Source: Streptomyces sp. RPT161 (GTDB lineage: Bacteria > Actinomycetota > Actinomycetes > Streptomycetales > Streptomycetaceae). From it: a stretch of DNA of 64,000 nucleotides. The stretch covers positions 31,624-95,623 of the forward strand of contig NZ_JAPZVN010000024.1 of the NCBI RefSeq assembly GCF_027533845.1, read 5' to 3'. Of this stretch, positions 25,793 to 33,205 are shown one piece after another (position 1 is the first letter of the stretch; each line of letters opens with the position of its first letter). Made by a program: the position numbers and the translations under genes. Under the pieces are notes generated by a model. It was not told where the DNA came from. It saw only the letters and a program-made list of their open reading frames with translations, and did no database searches.

Positions 25793-26305
25793 CTAGTCGG
25801 TCACGGGTGCCTCGCGCTGTTCCAGTTCCGCGAAGAACCGTTCCACCAACGCGCTGTCGCGGGCCGTCTCGTCAAGCGGTTCGCCGATGACGCGTCCGGC
25901 GAGCTGGACGGCGAGCGTCCCCACGTCGTGCCGCAGCTCCGCCTCCGCGAGGGCCCGGTCGGCGGCTACCTTCGCCAGACCGGCCGCCACGGTCTCCTCG
26001 CGCTGCCGTACGCCCTCCTCCCGGATCCGGGCGAGCAGTGCGGTGCCCTCCTCGATCCGGCCCTGCCGCTCGCGGGCCGCCTCACGGCGCGCCTCGGCGA
26101 TGATCTCGCGCCCTTCCGCGGCTGTGCGTTCGGCCTCGGCGGCCTGTTCCTCGGCCTTCGCCAGCCCGCCGTCGATCAACTCCTCGCGCTGTGCGATGAC
26201 CTTCGCGATGCGCGGCAGGAGCACCAGGCCGAACATCCCGAAGACGACGAAGAACAGGACGAGCCCGAGGACGAGCTCAGTGGTGTCCGGCTTCAACGGT
26301 CCCAT
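25793..26305 (-). CDS. AtpF-like (F0 subunit b-type) stalk protein outside an ATP synthase operon
   Basis: The 170-residue protein has an N-terminal membrane helix (LVLGLVLFFVVFGMFGLVLLP) followed by a long charged coiled coil (REELIDGGLAKAEEQAAEAE through IREEGVRQREETVAAGLAKV) and ends with LAVQLAGRVIGEPLDE, the delta/gamma-contact-like region of subunit b. This is the architecture of the F0 b stalk. No other atp genes are nearby, so it is a paralogue with an unknown partner. It could dimerise at the membrane as a scaffold. Upstream DNA is short before the divergent DUF2795 gene. Confidence 0.75.
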   Translation of the reverse strand: MGPLKPDTTELVLGLVLFFVVFGMFGLVLLPRIAKVIAQREELIDGGLAKAEEQAAEAERTAAEGREIIAEARREAARERQGRIEEGTALLARIREEGVRQREETVAAGLAKVAADRALAEAELRHDVGTLAVQLAGRVIGEPLDETARDSALVERFFAELEQREAPVTD

Positions 26306-26480
26306 GGCCTAAGGGTATTGACGCCCCGCGCGGCCGTTCGCGGCGGGGTGGCGGCCCATCGGCACCGTGATCCCGCGCGGCCGCGCCCTGACCTGGGGCG
26401 GGCCGGTCCGGCGCTCGACCACGCATACGAAGCCAGGGGGAGGTAAGACGGATAGACAGGACGACACCGGGAGGAACACC

Positions 26481-26855
26481 ATGCAGCGAGGCAGTGACCG
26501 GCTCAGCGTCTACCGTGACGACGAGATGAAGCACGAGTTGCAGGGGCTGATCCGCTCCGGACACGCGACGCGGGTGGCGGAGTGGTTCGACCCCGAGCCC
26601 CTGGCCGACGACGACCCGGCGGTGGCCGCGCATCCCGTACCGACCGGTATGCGCGGGGAGGACGCGTTGCGCTTCGAGCTGGCACGCCACCTGGGGCGCA
26701 AGAAGTTTCCGGCCAAGCGAAGCGCGCTGGTCCGTGAACTGGTCGCCCAGCACGCCCCGGACGCCCTCGTCGACCGGGCGCGGGCACTGCCCGCCGACAC
26801 CACCTTCCACAACGTGCAGGAAGTGGTGGACGCGCTGCACCGGCGCGCCGCCTGA
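26481..26855 (+). CDS. DUF2795 domain protein
   Basis: The 124-residue protein has a conserved N-terminus (QRGSDRLSVYRDDEMKHEL, GLIRSGHATRVAEW) and a C-terminal DUF2795 helical region (FELARHLGRKKFPAKRSALV, LPADTTFHNVQEVVDAL). Function is unknown; the fold is thought to be small and possibly nucleic-acid related. ATG 26481 follows GGGAGGAACACC. It is monocistronic, ending at a bidirectional terminator. Confidence 0.78.
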   Translation: MQRGSDRLSVYRDDEMKHELQGLIRSGHATRVAEWFDPEPLADDDPAVAAHPVPTGMRGEDALRFELARHLGRKKFPAKRSALVRELVAQHAPDALVDRARALPADTTFHNVQEVVDALHRRAA

Positions 26856-26860
26856 CGGCC

Positions 26861-26893
26861 GGGCGCCACCTCGCCCACGGCGAGGTGGCGCCC
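26861..26893. terminator. bidirectional terminator between DUF2795 and SseB genes
   Basis: GGGCGCCACCTCGCC (26861-26875) pairs perfectly with 26879-26893 over 15 bp with a 3-base loop, between two convergent stops. Confidence 0.75.
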
Positions 26894-26912
26894 GTACCCG
26901 GTCGGCGGGTGG

Positions 26913-27329
26913 TCAGCCGCCGCCCGTCAGGGTGGCCAGAGCGCGTACACCCCGGCCCTGGACGGTGAGGGTGTCGGGTGACCCCGCGTCGATGGAGAGC
27001 GCGAGGTCGTCCGCGGGCCAGCCCTGCCCCAGCAGCGCCAACCGCACCGTGCGGTAGCTGTGGACCTGCGGCAGGGCGAGGGTGAGCCGATCCTCTGAGG
27101 TGAAGACCGGTACCAGGCGCAATCCGTCGCTCTGCTCGAACACCGGCAGTTGGAGGCCGCCCGGCTCACCGTCGGGGGATTCGACGTTGTCCGGAACGGG
27201 CACCAGCACCTCGCTGGCGGCCAGCGTGCCCAGCGCCACCACATCGTTGCTGTCGGTGGCGAGCTGGTGCAGTGCCTGCTGCGCGGCGTCCCGCGCTTGC
27301 GGCGAGTTCGGTTCGTTCTGCTCGGTCAT
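26913..27329 (-). CDS. SseB-family protein
   Basis: The 138-residue protein has the SseB-like fold seen in many actinobacterial housekeeping loci, not a secretion effector: LGTLAASEVLVPVPDN, LQLPVFEQSDGLRLVPVFTS, EDRLTLALP and LALSIDAGSPDTLTV. It is soluble and of unknown role. ATG 27329 follows GAGGAG by about 8 bases; the longer frame to 27428 is unlike the family. Confidence 0.75.
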   Translation of the reverse strand: MTEQNEPNSPQARDAAQQALHQLATDSNDVVALGTLAASEVLVPVPDNVESPDGEPGGLQLPVFEQSDGLRLVPVFTSEDRLTLALPQVHSYRTVRLALLGQGWPADDLALSIDAGSPDTLTVQGRGVRALATLTGGG

Positions 27330-27452
27330 CGCGGCGCTCCTCGGATACGGTCGCCGGCCGCCCGGTGCGCCCGGCGTCGAACCTGCCGCGTACCCGAGGA
27401 GGCACAGGACATGCGCCCCGCAGGGCAAAGAAACACGTGACGGACACCGGGT

Positions 27453-28388
27453 TCAGGACACGGTCAGCACGATCTTGCCGCGGGTGCGCCCCTCGGTACT
27501 GGCGCGCCAGGCCTCGGCGGCCTCGGCGAGCGGCAGCTCCCGGTCGATGTGCACGGTCAGCTTTCCCTGATCGGCGAGTTCGCCGAGGGCGGTCAGGTCG
27601 GCGGAGTCCGGCCGCACCCAGACGAGGTGCCCGCCCGCCCTGGCCACGCCCTCGGCGTCCACGATCGAGGCGATTCGGCTGCCGTCGCCGTCCACCACGA
27701 CCTGCTTGGACACGGCGACCGCGTCACCGCCCACGTAGTCCAGAGCCGCGTCCACTCCGTCGGGGGCCAGCGCCCGCACCCGGTCGGCGAGCCCGTCGCC
27801 GTAGACGACCGGCTCGGCGCCCAGTGAGCGCAGGAAGTCGTGGTTGCGCTCGCTGGCGGTGCCGATGACCCGGGCACCGGCGGCCACCGCGATCTGCGTG
27901 GCCAGGCTGCCGACCCCGCCCGCCGCGGCGTGCACCAGCACGGTCCGGCCCGCGCCGGGACCGCCGACCGCGCGCAGCGACTGGTAGGCGGTGAGCCCGG
28001 CCAGCGGCAGCCCGGCCGCCCGCACCCAGTCGAGCGAGGCGGGCTTGCGGGCCAGGGTGCGCAGCGGGACCGAGGCCAGCTCCGCGTACGTGCCGTGCTG
28101 CACGTAGTCCATGCGCGCGTAGCCGTACACCTCGTCGCCGGGTGCGAACTCGGTGACGCCGGGGCCGACCCGTTCCACCACGCCCGCCAGGTCCCAGCCC
28201 GGGATGAAGGGGAAGTAGACGGTCAGCATCGAGTCGAGGTAGCCCTTGCCGATCTTCCAGTCCACCGGGTTGACCCCGGCGGCCCTGACCCGGACGAGGA
28301 CGTCATCGGGTCCGACCTTCCGTTCCGGTACCTCGGCGATTTCCAGGTTCTCCGGGCCGCCATAGGCCCGCATCACGATTGCCTTCAT
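27453..28388 (-). CDS. NADP-dependent quinone-oxidoreductase-type MDR protein
   Basis: The 311-residue protein is a zinc-free medium-chain reductase. It has the GroES-like N-terminal domain (VLVRVRAAGVNPVDWKIGKG, IPGWDLAGVVERVG) and a Rossmann domain with AAAGGVGSLATQIAVAAGARVIG. The zinc-binding cysteines of alcohol dehydrogenases are absent. It probably reduces quinones or enones with NADPH. The start is ATG 28388 by family N-terminus (KAIVMRAYGGPENL); no good ribosome site is seen, so it may be leaderless or start elsewhere. Confidence 0.87.
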   Translation of the reverse strand: MKAIVMRAYGGPENLEIAEVPERKVGPDDVLVRVRAAGVNPVDWKIGKGYLDSMLTVYFPFIPGWDLAGVVERVGPGVTEFAPGDEVYGYARMDYVQHGTYAELASVPLRTLARKPASLDWVRAAGLPLAGLTAYQSLRAVGGPGAGRTVLVHAAAGGVGSLATQIAVAAGARVIGTASERNHDFLRSLGAEPVVYGDGLADRVRALAPDGVDAALDYVGGDAVAVSKQVVVDGDGSRIASIVDAEGVARAGGHLVWVRPDSADLTALGELADQGKLTVHIDRELPLAEAAEAWRASTEGRTRGKIVLTVS

Positions 28389-28452
28389 GATCGCGAAAAC
28401 GAGCGGTGGCGAGGGGAGCAATCCCCCCGCCACCCGTTCGGCCGAGCGGAGG

Positions 28453-29247
28453 TTACAGCGCGGCCTGGAAGGCGGGCAGGTAGCCGCCCGACTGGCCGTC
28501 CGCCGTCGGGTGGTACGAGTCGGAGATCGGCCAGGTCACCGCGTGCAGCCACTGCGAGCCGTCGCACAGTTCGTGCCCGGCGAAGTAGCCGCGTACGTCG
28601 GCGAAGGTGAAGCCGCTGTACTTGGCGACCTCGGTGGAGATGACGCTGTCCAGCAGGTCGGCGGCCTTGTCGAGGGCGGTGCGCTTGGTGTTGTCGAGCC
28701 CGACGCAGCCGCTGGAGCGGGACAGGTCGTAGAACTCGGGATAGCCGAGCACGACGACATGGGCGTTGGGGGCGGCGGAGCGGATGTCCGAGTACAACGT
28801 GTCCAGGATGCCGGGGAGTTGGCTCCTGGCCTTGCTCTGCGCGGACGAGATCGCGTTGGTGCAGGTGCTGTCCCCGCCCAGTACGCAGCTCTCCATGACG
28901 CTGGAGAATCCGACGTCGTTGCCGCCGTCGGTGAGGCTGACCAGGGTGGTACCGGAGTTGAGGGCGGACAGCTGGCCGCTCTCGATGTCGGCGGCGGTGG
29001 CGCCGGTGCACGCCTTGAAGCTGAACGAGCTGGGCGAGTTGGCCTGCTGGTACAGGTACGGGTAGGCGTTGGTGCTCTGGTCACAGCTGTTGAGGTAGTT
29101 GTCGGTGGAGCCCACTCCGGAGGAGTAGGAGTCGCCGAGGGCAACGAAGTTGCCCCCGCTGGCGGTTGCGGAGGGGGCGCCGCCGAGGGTCATGGCGGCG
29201 GCCGCGGCGAGGCTTACGGCGGCAGCGAGCAGGGATGGTCTGCGCAC
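28453..29247 (-). CDS. secreted SGNH/GDSL hydrolase (esterase/lipase)
   Basis: The 264-residue protein has a signal peptide (RRPSLLAAAVSLAAAAAMTL, cleavage near ATASG) and the SGNH blocks: Ser in ALGDSYSSGVGS, Gly/Asn in LTDGGNDVGFSS, and Asp-x-x-His in ISDSYHPTADGQ. Cysteines in pairs suggest disulfides. It resembles the Streptomyces secreted esterase/lipase family. GTG 29247 with GGAGG six bases upstream is a strong start; the frame extends further but without signal-peptide sense. Confidence 0.92.
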   Translation of the reverse strand: MRRPSLLAAAVSLAAAAAMTLGGAPSATASGGNFVALGDSYSSGVGSTDNYLNSCDQSTNAYPYLYQQANSPSSFSFKACTGATAADIESGQLSALNSGTTLVSLTDGGNDVGFSSVMESCVLGGDSTCTNAISSAQSKARSQLPGILDTLYSDIRSAAPNAHVVVLGYPEFYDLSRSSGCVGLDNTKRTALDKAADLLDSVISTEVAKYSGFTFADVRGYFAGHELCDGSQWLHAVTWPISDSYHPTADGQSGGYLPAFQAAL

Positions 29248-29435
29248 GGGGTTCCTCCACGGGGTGATGCGGAAGAGTGGGGGTGGTACTCGCGGGTAAG
29301 CGCGAGCCCTACCCAGCAGTAAGGCGCAGACGGGGCGGGCGGTACAGAGGCGTGCGCCATGATTCAACCGATATCGCCAAGTTTTCACTTGTCGTGCACA
29401 CGACCGCCACGTACCCCGCTGTTCACGGCCGGCGG

Positions 29436-29480
29436 AACGGCCGGTGCCGGACGCCAACCACGCGCCCGGCACCGGCCGTT
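29436..29480 (-). terminator. terminator of the GH92 gene
   Basis: AACGGCCGGTGCCGG (29436-29450) pairs perfectly with CCGGCACCGGCCGTT (29466-29480) across a 15-base loop, 13 bases beyond the GH92 stop. Confidence 0.7.
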
Positions 29481-29492
29481 GACCGAACCGGC

Positions 29493-32400
29493 TCAGTTCC
29501 CGTAGCCGATGGCGAAGATGTGCGCCGAACCGCTGTCCGTCACCGGCAGGGTGATCGAGGCCACCCGTTTGTCCGGATCGATCGGCACCTTGGTGGCGAA
29601 GACATAGGTCTTCACCGTGTCCCTGCCCCCATCACCGGTGTCCCGATAGGGCGTACTGACCACCGTGGTGTCACCCGGAATCGGGCTGCTGGCACCGGCG
29701 TTGAGCGTCCAGTCCGAGAAGCCGACCGTCGCCTTGGACGTACTGCCGTCGGTGTAGGTGACGGTCAACTGGCCCTTGGCACCGTCCTTCGGGGCGTTGG
29801 TCGCCGCGCCCAGCAACCCCAACGACCCGGCACCGGAGGGCGAGGCGGTGGGAATGGTCTGGCCCGCCATGGTGATGTTGTCCAGGGTGCCGGGGGCCAC
29901 CTCCGGCCAGATGTACGAGACGCCGTCCACTCCGACATCCGAACCCCCGCGAACTCCCGCCTCGTCCAGGGCGTTCTCCGAGTAGGCCGCGCCGTCACCG
30001 TCGAACCCGCCGGTGTAGCTGGAACCGTCCGGATACACACCCTCATCCGTGAAGTACGGCCAGACCTCGTCCTGGTGTGCCACCACCGCCCGTAGCACGG
30101 CCTCACCGAGCGGGCCGCCGGATGCGTTGGACAGCGCGAACGTCACCGGATACACGCCCTCCTTGTCGTCCGCCGTCACCTTCACCTGCTCCTCGGCCCT
30201 GCCGCCCGGTGCGATGGTCACCGAGCCGTGCGCGGGGGCGACGGTCACCCCGGACGGCGCGGTGGCCGACCATGCCACCGTGATCGGGGTCGCGCCGATG
30301 TTCGCCAGGTCCAGGGTGCCGGTGCCGTTCTCGCCCGGCGGCACCACCAGCCCGGCGCCCGAGGGACCGGTCGCCGCCAGCACCCCGTGCTCCCCGGTGG
30401 CGTCGGACGGCGGCGCCGCGGCGGGCGACGAGGCCCAGCTTGTGTTGGGCGCGGTGCCCAGGGTGTAGTCCAGGTCGGCACCGCGGCTCAGCGCGCCGAA
30501 GCCCAGCCAGGCCTTCTGCCAGTCCTGCCCGTTGACCCGCAGCGCCTGCACGTACGGCGCGTCAGGCGCCGCCTGCGGGGCGTTGATCCGTACCGCGTTT
30601 CCGTTGCCCAGCCTCAGCTCGGCGCGCGGAAAGACCGGGCTGCCCAGCGCGAGGATGTCCGTGCCTGCGGTCTCCGGATAGAAGCCCAGTTCCGTCCAGA
30701 CGTACCAGGAGGCCATCTCGCCCAGATCGTCATTGCCGAACGAGCCCACCGGTGCGTTGAACCAGAGCTTCTGCTCCGCCTGCCGCAGCACCTGCTGCGC
30801 CTTCCACGGCTGGCCGACGTAGTCGTACTCGTACGGGATCTCGATGCTGGGCTCGTTGCTCAGGTCGGCATTGGTACCGGACGGGTTCGTGATGTTGCCC
30901 AGCAGACTGTCCAGGTACGCGCTGTACGCGGCGTTGCCGCCACGGGCGGCCACCAGCGCCCTGATGTTGAACGGCACCATCGGCGTGTACTGGGCCGAGG
31001 TGCCCTCCACGAAGCCGTTGGAGGTCGCGGGGGTGAAACCGGCGGCGAACTCTCCGTCCGCCTTCTTCGCCTGCAGATATCCGCTGCTCGGGTTGAACAC
31101 GTTCTGCCAGTCCTGTGCCCGGGTCGCGAACCTGGTGTACAGGTCCTGGCGGCCCAGCGACCTGCCCAGCCAGGCGACCGCGTAGTCCGCGATGTCGTAC
31201 TCCTGCTGGGTGGAGACCGGGCCGTAGAAGTTACAGCAGCCCCAGTCCTTGCCGTCGATGGGCAGATACCCCTTGGCGTCCCTGACCGACTCACCGGGAC
31301 GGATGTTGTTGGGCCTGGTGGCCTCGTGGACCAGCGCGTCCAGGGCGTGCCGGCTGTCGAAGTCACGCGCCCCGAAGGCGTACGCCCCGGCGATGATGCC
31401 CGCCGCCGGATCACCGACCATCACATACGTCTCACCGTTGTTCTGCGCCCACTTGGGCAACAGCCCTGTCTGGTCGTAGCCGTTGAGCATCGAGGTGACG
31501 ACATCGCTTTCGACCCTGGGGTCGACCATGGCCATCAGCTGCGCCTGGGAGCGGTAGATGTCCCAGCCGGAGTAGTTGGCGTACTGGGCCAGTTGGCCTC
31601 GGGCGAGGCGGTGCACCTGGTTGTCCATCCCCATGTACTCGCCGTTGACGTCGGAGAACACATTGGGGTGCAGCAGCGCGTGGTACAGCGCCGTGTAGAA
31701 CTTCACCTGATCGTCATGGCTGCCGCCGCCGACCCGCACCCGGCTCAACACACGGTTCCAGTCCTGGTGGTCGGCCTGCCGGAGCGCGTCGAAGTCCCAG
31801 CCGTGGACCTGCGCCACCCGGTTCCTACGGGCGTTGTCGTCGCTGGTGTACGAGATGCCGACGGCCGCCCTCACCGTCTGGTCGGCACTGGTGTCGAACG
31901 TCAGGTACATCCCGTTGGCCCCCGTCACCGGCGGGCCGACGGCGCCGCGCCTGCGGGGCGTCGAGGGGCCGTGCGTCGACGGCGAGGGCTTGCCGTGCAC
32001 CGTGAAGTCCGGTCCCCTGGCCGGGCTCGTCGCGTCGTGCGGGCCGAAGGTCTGCTGCGGACGGCCCTGCTCCAGCGAGGTGGCGTTCTCGTCGATGGTG
32101 TCACCGACCCAGGTGCCGGTGCTGGTGAACGGGTGGTCGAACCTGATGTCGAAGTGCAGGGTGTAGGTGTTGTTGGCACCGCAGAAGTGACCGCTTTGCA
32201 CCGCGCCGACGACCTCGTGGTCACCCACGACCTCGGCCCGGGTGCCGTCCACCTGTGTGGCGCCGCCACTGAGCTTCAGCAGCAGATGGGAGTCCGCGGA
32301 TCCGGGGAAGGTGAACCGGCCGAGGCCCGCCCGGGTGGCGGTGGTCAGTTCCGTCTTGATGCCGGAGGCGTCGGTCACCCCGTAGTAGCCGATCCCCGTC

Positions 32401-32822
32401 TGCTCGTCCTCGTGCCGGAAGCTGGCGGAGGTGTCGCTGAGGTTCCCCGACAGCTCGCCGGTGACCGGCAGGATCGGCACGTCGCCGGCGCCCGGACAGC
32501 CGGGACCCGACAGATGGGTCAGACTGAAGCCGGAGATCTTGTCGTCCTTGTACTCGTAGCCGCCGCCGTCCGGGCGGTGCGGGGCGGTGTCCGGACTCCA
32601 CTGGAGCATGCCGAACGGCGCGTCAGGGCCGGGGAAGGTGTCCACGCTGCCCGAGGTGCCGATGAGCGGGTTCACCAGCGAGGCGGGATCCTCCACCAGG
32701 GTGGCGGCGGACGCGGGCCCGGCGCCCAGCGTCTGGATTGGCAACGCCGCCAGGGCCAGCACGGCCACGGCGGCGATACGTCTACGGAATCCGGGCGCGC
32801 TCACGCGCGGCGGTCTTGCCAT
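29493..32822 (-). CDS. secreted GH92 alpha-1,2-mannosidase-type glycosidase
   Basis: The 1109-residue protein has a signal peptide (basic start, LALAALPIQTLG, cleavage near ASAAT) and the two-domain GH92 enzyme: VNPLIGTSGSVDTFPGPDAPFGM, LTHLSGPGCPGAGDVPILP, then LYHALLHPNVFSDVNGEYMG, YSGWDIYRSQAQL, NEPSIEIPYEYDYVGQPWKA and FGNDDLGEMASWYVW. GH92 enzymes are calcium-dependent exo-mannosidases acting on mannans and N-glycans. After about residue 790 come an NEW3-like beta domain and a carbohydrate-binding-like C-terminal domain. A Pro/Arg-rich patch (HGPSTPRRRGAVGPP) interrupts the N-domain. ATG 32822 follows GGAGG by 6 bases. Regulation is probably through the operator-like site at 32930. Confidence 0.92.
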   Translation of the reverse strand: MARPPRVSAPGFRRRIAAVAVLALAALPIQTLGAGPASAATLVEDPASLVNPLIGTSGSVDTFPGPDAPFGMLQWSPDTAPHRPDGGGYEYKDDKISGFSLTHLSGPGCPGAGDVPILPVTGELSGNLSDTSASFRHEDEQTGIGYYGVTDASGIKTELTTATRAGLGRFTFPGSADSHLLLKLSGGATQVDGTRAEVVGDHEVVGAVQSGHFCGANNTYTLHFDIRFDHPFTSTGTWVGDTIDENATSLEQGRPQQTFGPHDATSPARGPDFTVHGKPSPSTHGPSTPRRRGAVGPPVTGANGMYLTFDTSADQTVRAAVGISYTSDDNARRNRVAQVHGWDFDALRQADHQDWNRVLSRVRVGGGSHDDQVKFYTALYHALLHPNVFSDVNGEYMGMDNQVHRLARGQLAQYANYSGWDIYRSQAQLMAMVDPRVESDVVTSMLNGYDQTGLLPKWAQNNGETYVMVGDPAAGIIAGAYAFGARDFDSRHALDALVHEATRPNNIRPGESVRDAKGYLPIDGKDWGCCNFYGPVSTQQEYDIADYAVAWLGRSLGRQDLYTRFATRAQDWQNVFNPSSGYLQAKKADGEFAAGFTPATSNGFVEGTSAQYTPMVPFNIRALVAARGGNAAYSAYLDSLLGNITNPSGTNADLSNEPSIEIPYEYDYVGQPWKAQQVLRQAEQKLWFNAPVGSFGNDDLGEMASWYVWTELGFYPETAGTDILALGSPVFPRAELRLGNGNAVRINAPQAAPDAPYVQALRVNGQDWQKAWLGFGALSRGADLDYTLGTAPNTSWASSPAAAPPSDATGEHGVLAATGPSGAGLVVPPGENGTGTLDLANIGATPITVAWSATAPSGVTVAPAHGSVTIAPGGRAEEQVKVTADDKEGVYPVTFALSNASGGPLGEAVLRAVVAHQDEVWPYFTDEGVYPDGSSYTGGFDGDGAAYSENALDEAGVRGGSDVGVDGVSYIWPEVAPGTLDNITMAGQTIPTASPSGAGSLGLLGAATNAPKDGAKGQLTVTYTDGSTSKATVGFSDWTLNAGASSPIPGDTTVVSTPYRDTGDGGRDTVKTYVFATKVPIDPDKRVASITLPVTDSGSAHIFAIGYGN

Positions 32823-32929
32823 CACGTGCCTCCACGGGGCGGTTGGAACTTCACGGATGGACCTGCGGGCGGTGGCGCCACTCGCGCGACGCCACCGATG
32901 GCGTCGTCCGGACGGCGCGTCCGAACGGG

Positions 32930-32965
32930 TGACAACGTTGCCAGCGTGTACGGGGGAAAAGTCAA
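32930..32965 (-). promoter_or_regulatory. GH92 promoter region with LacI-type operator-like site
   Basis: On the gene strand, TTGACT (32960-32965) resembles a -35 element. About 17 bases on, TGGCAACGTTGTCA (32930-32943) is a 14-bp near-palindrome with a central CG, the form bound by LacI-family sugar repressors. It would cover the -10 region, a typical repressing arrangement. The rest of the 32823-33205 gap shows a DUF5107 terminator and no gene. Confidence 0.55.
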
Positions 32966-33114
32966 ACGGTCCACTGACGCGGTGTCAACACTGCGGAGAC
33001 GCTTGCGCTAAGCCTTTCGAGTGACGCCGGGCGGGGTCGCCGGGGCAGTTGTGGCTGCTGGGGGTACGGGGGGCGCCGACCCGCCCGTCCCTTCGCCGGC
33101 GCCCGGACGGTGGC

Positions 33115-33142
33115 GGCAATCGGGCCCGCGCGCCCGATTGCC
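33115..33142 (-). terminator. terminator of the DUF5107 gene
   Basis: GGCAATCGGGC (33115-33125) pairs perfectly with 33132-33142 over 11 bp with a 6-base loop, about 64 bases beyond the DUF5107 stop. Confidence 0.6.
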
Positions 33143-33205
33143 AGTGCGCCATACGGTGCGGGTACGTGGGCTGGCGTCACGCCCAGCCGCCTGGCGCCCG
33201 TCCCC

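Noticed and set aside
30228..33011. Plus-strand frame of 927 codons over GH92
   Set aside because: It mirrors GH92 on the opposite strand and has no signal peptide, domain or ribosome site.
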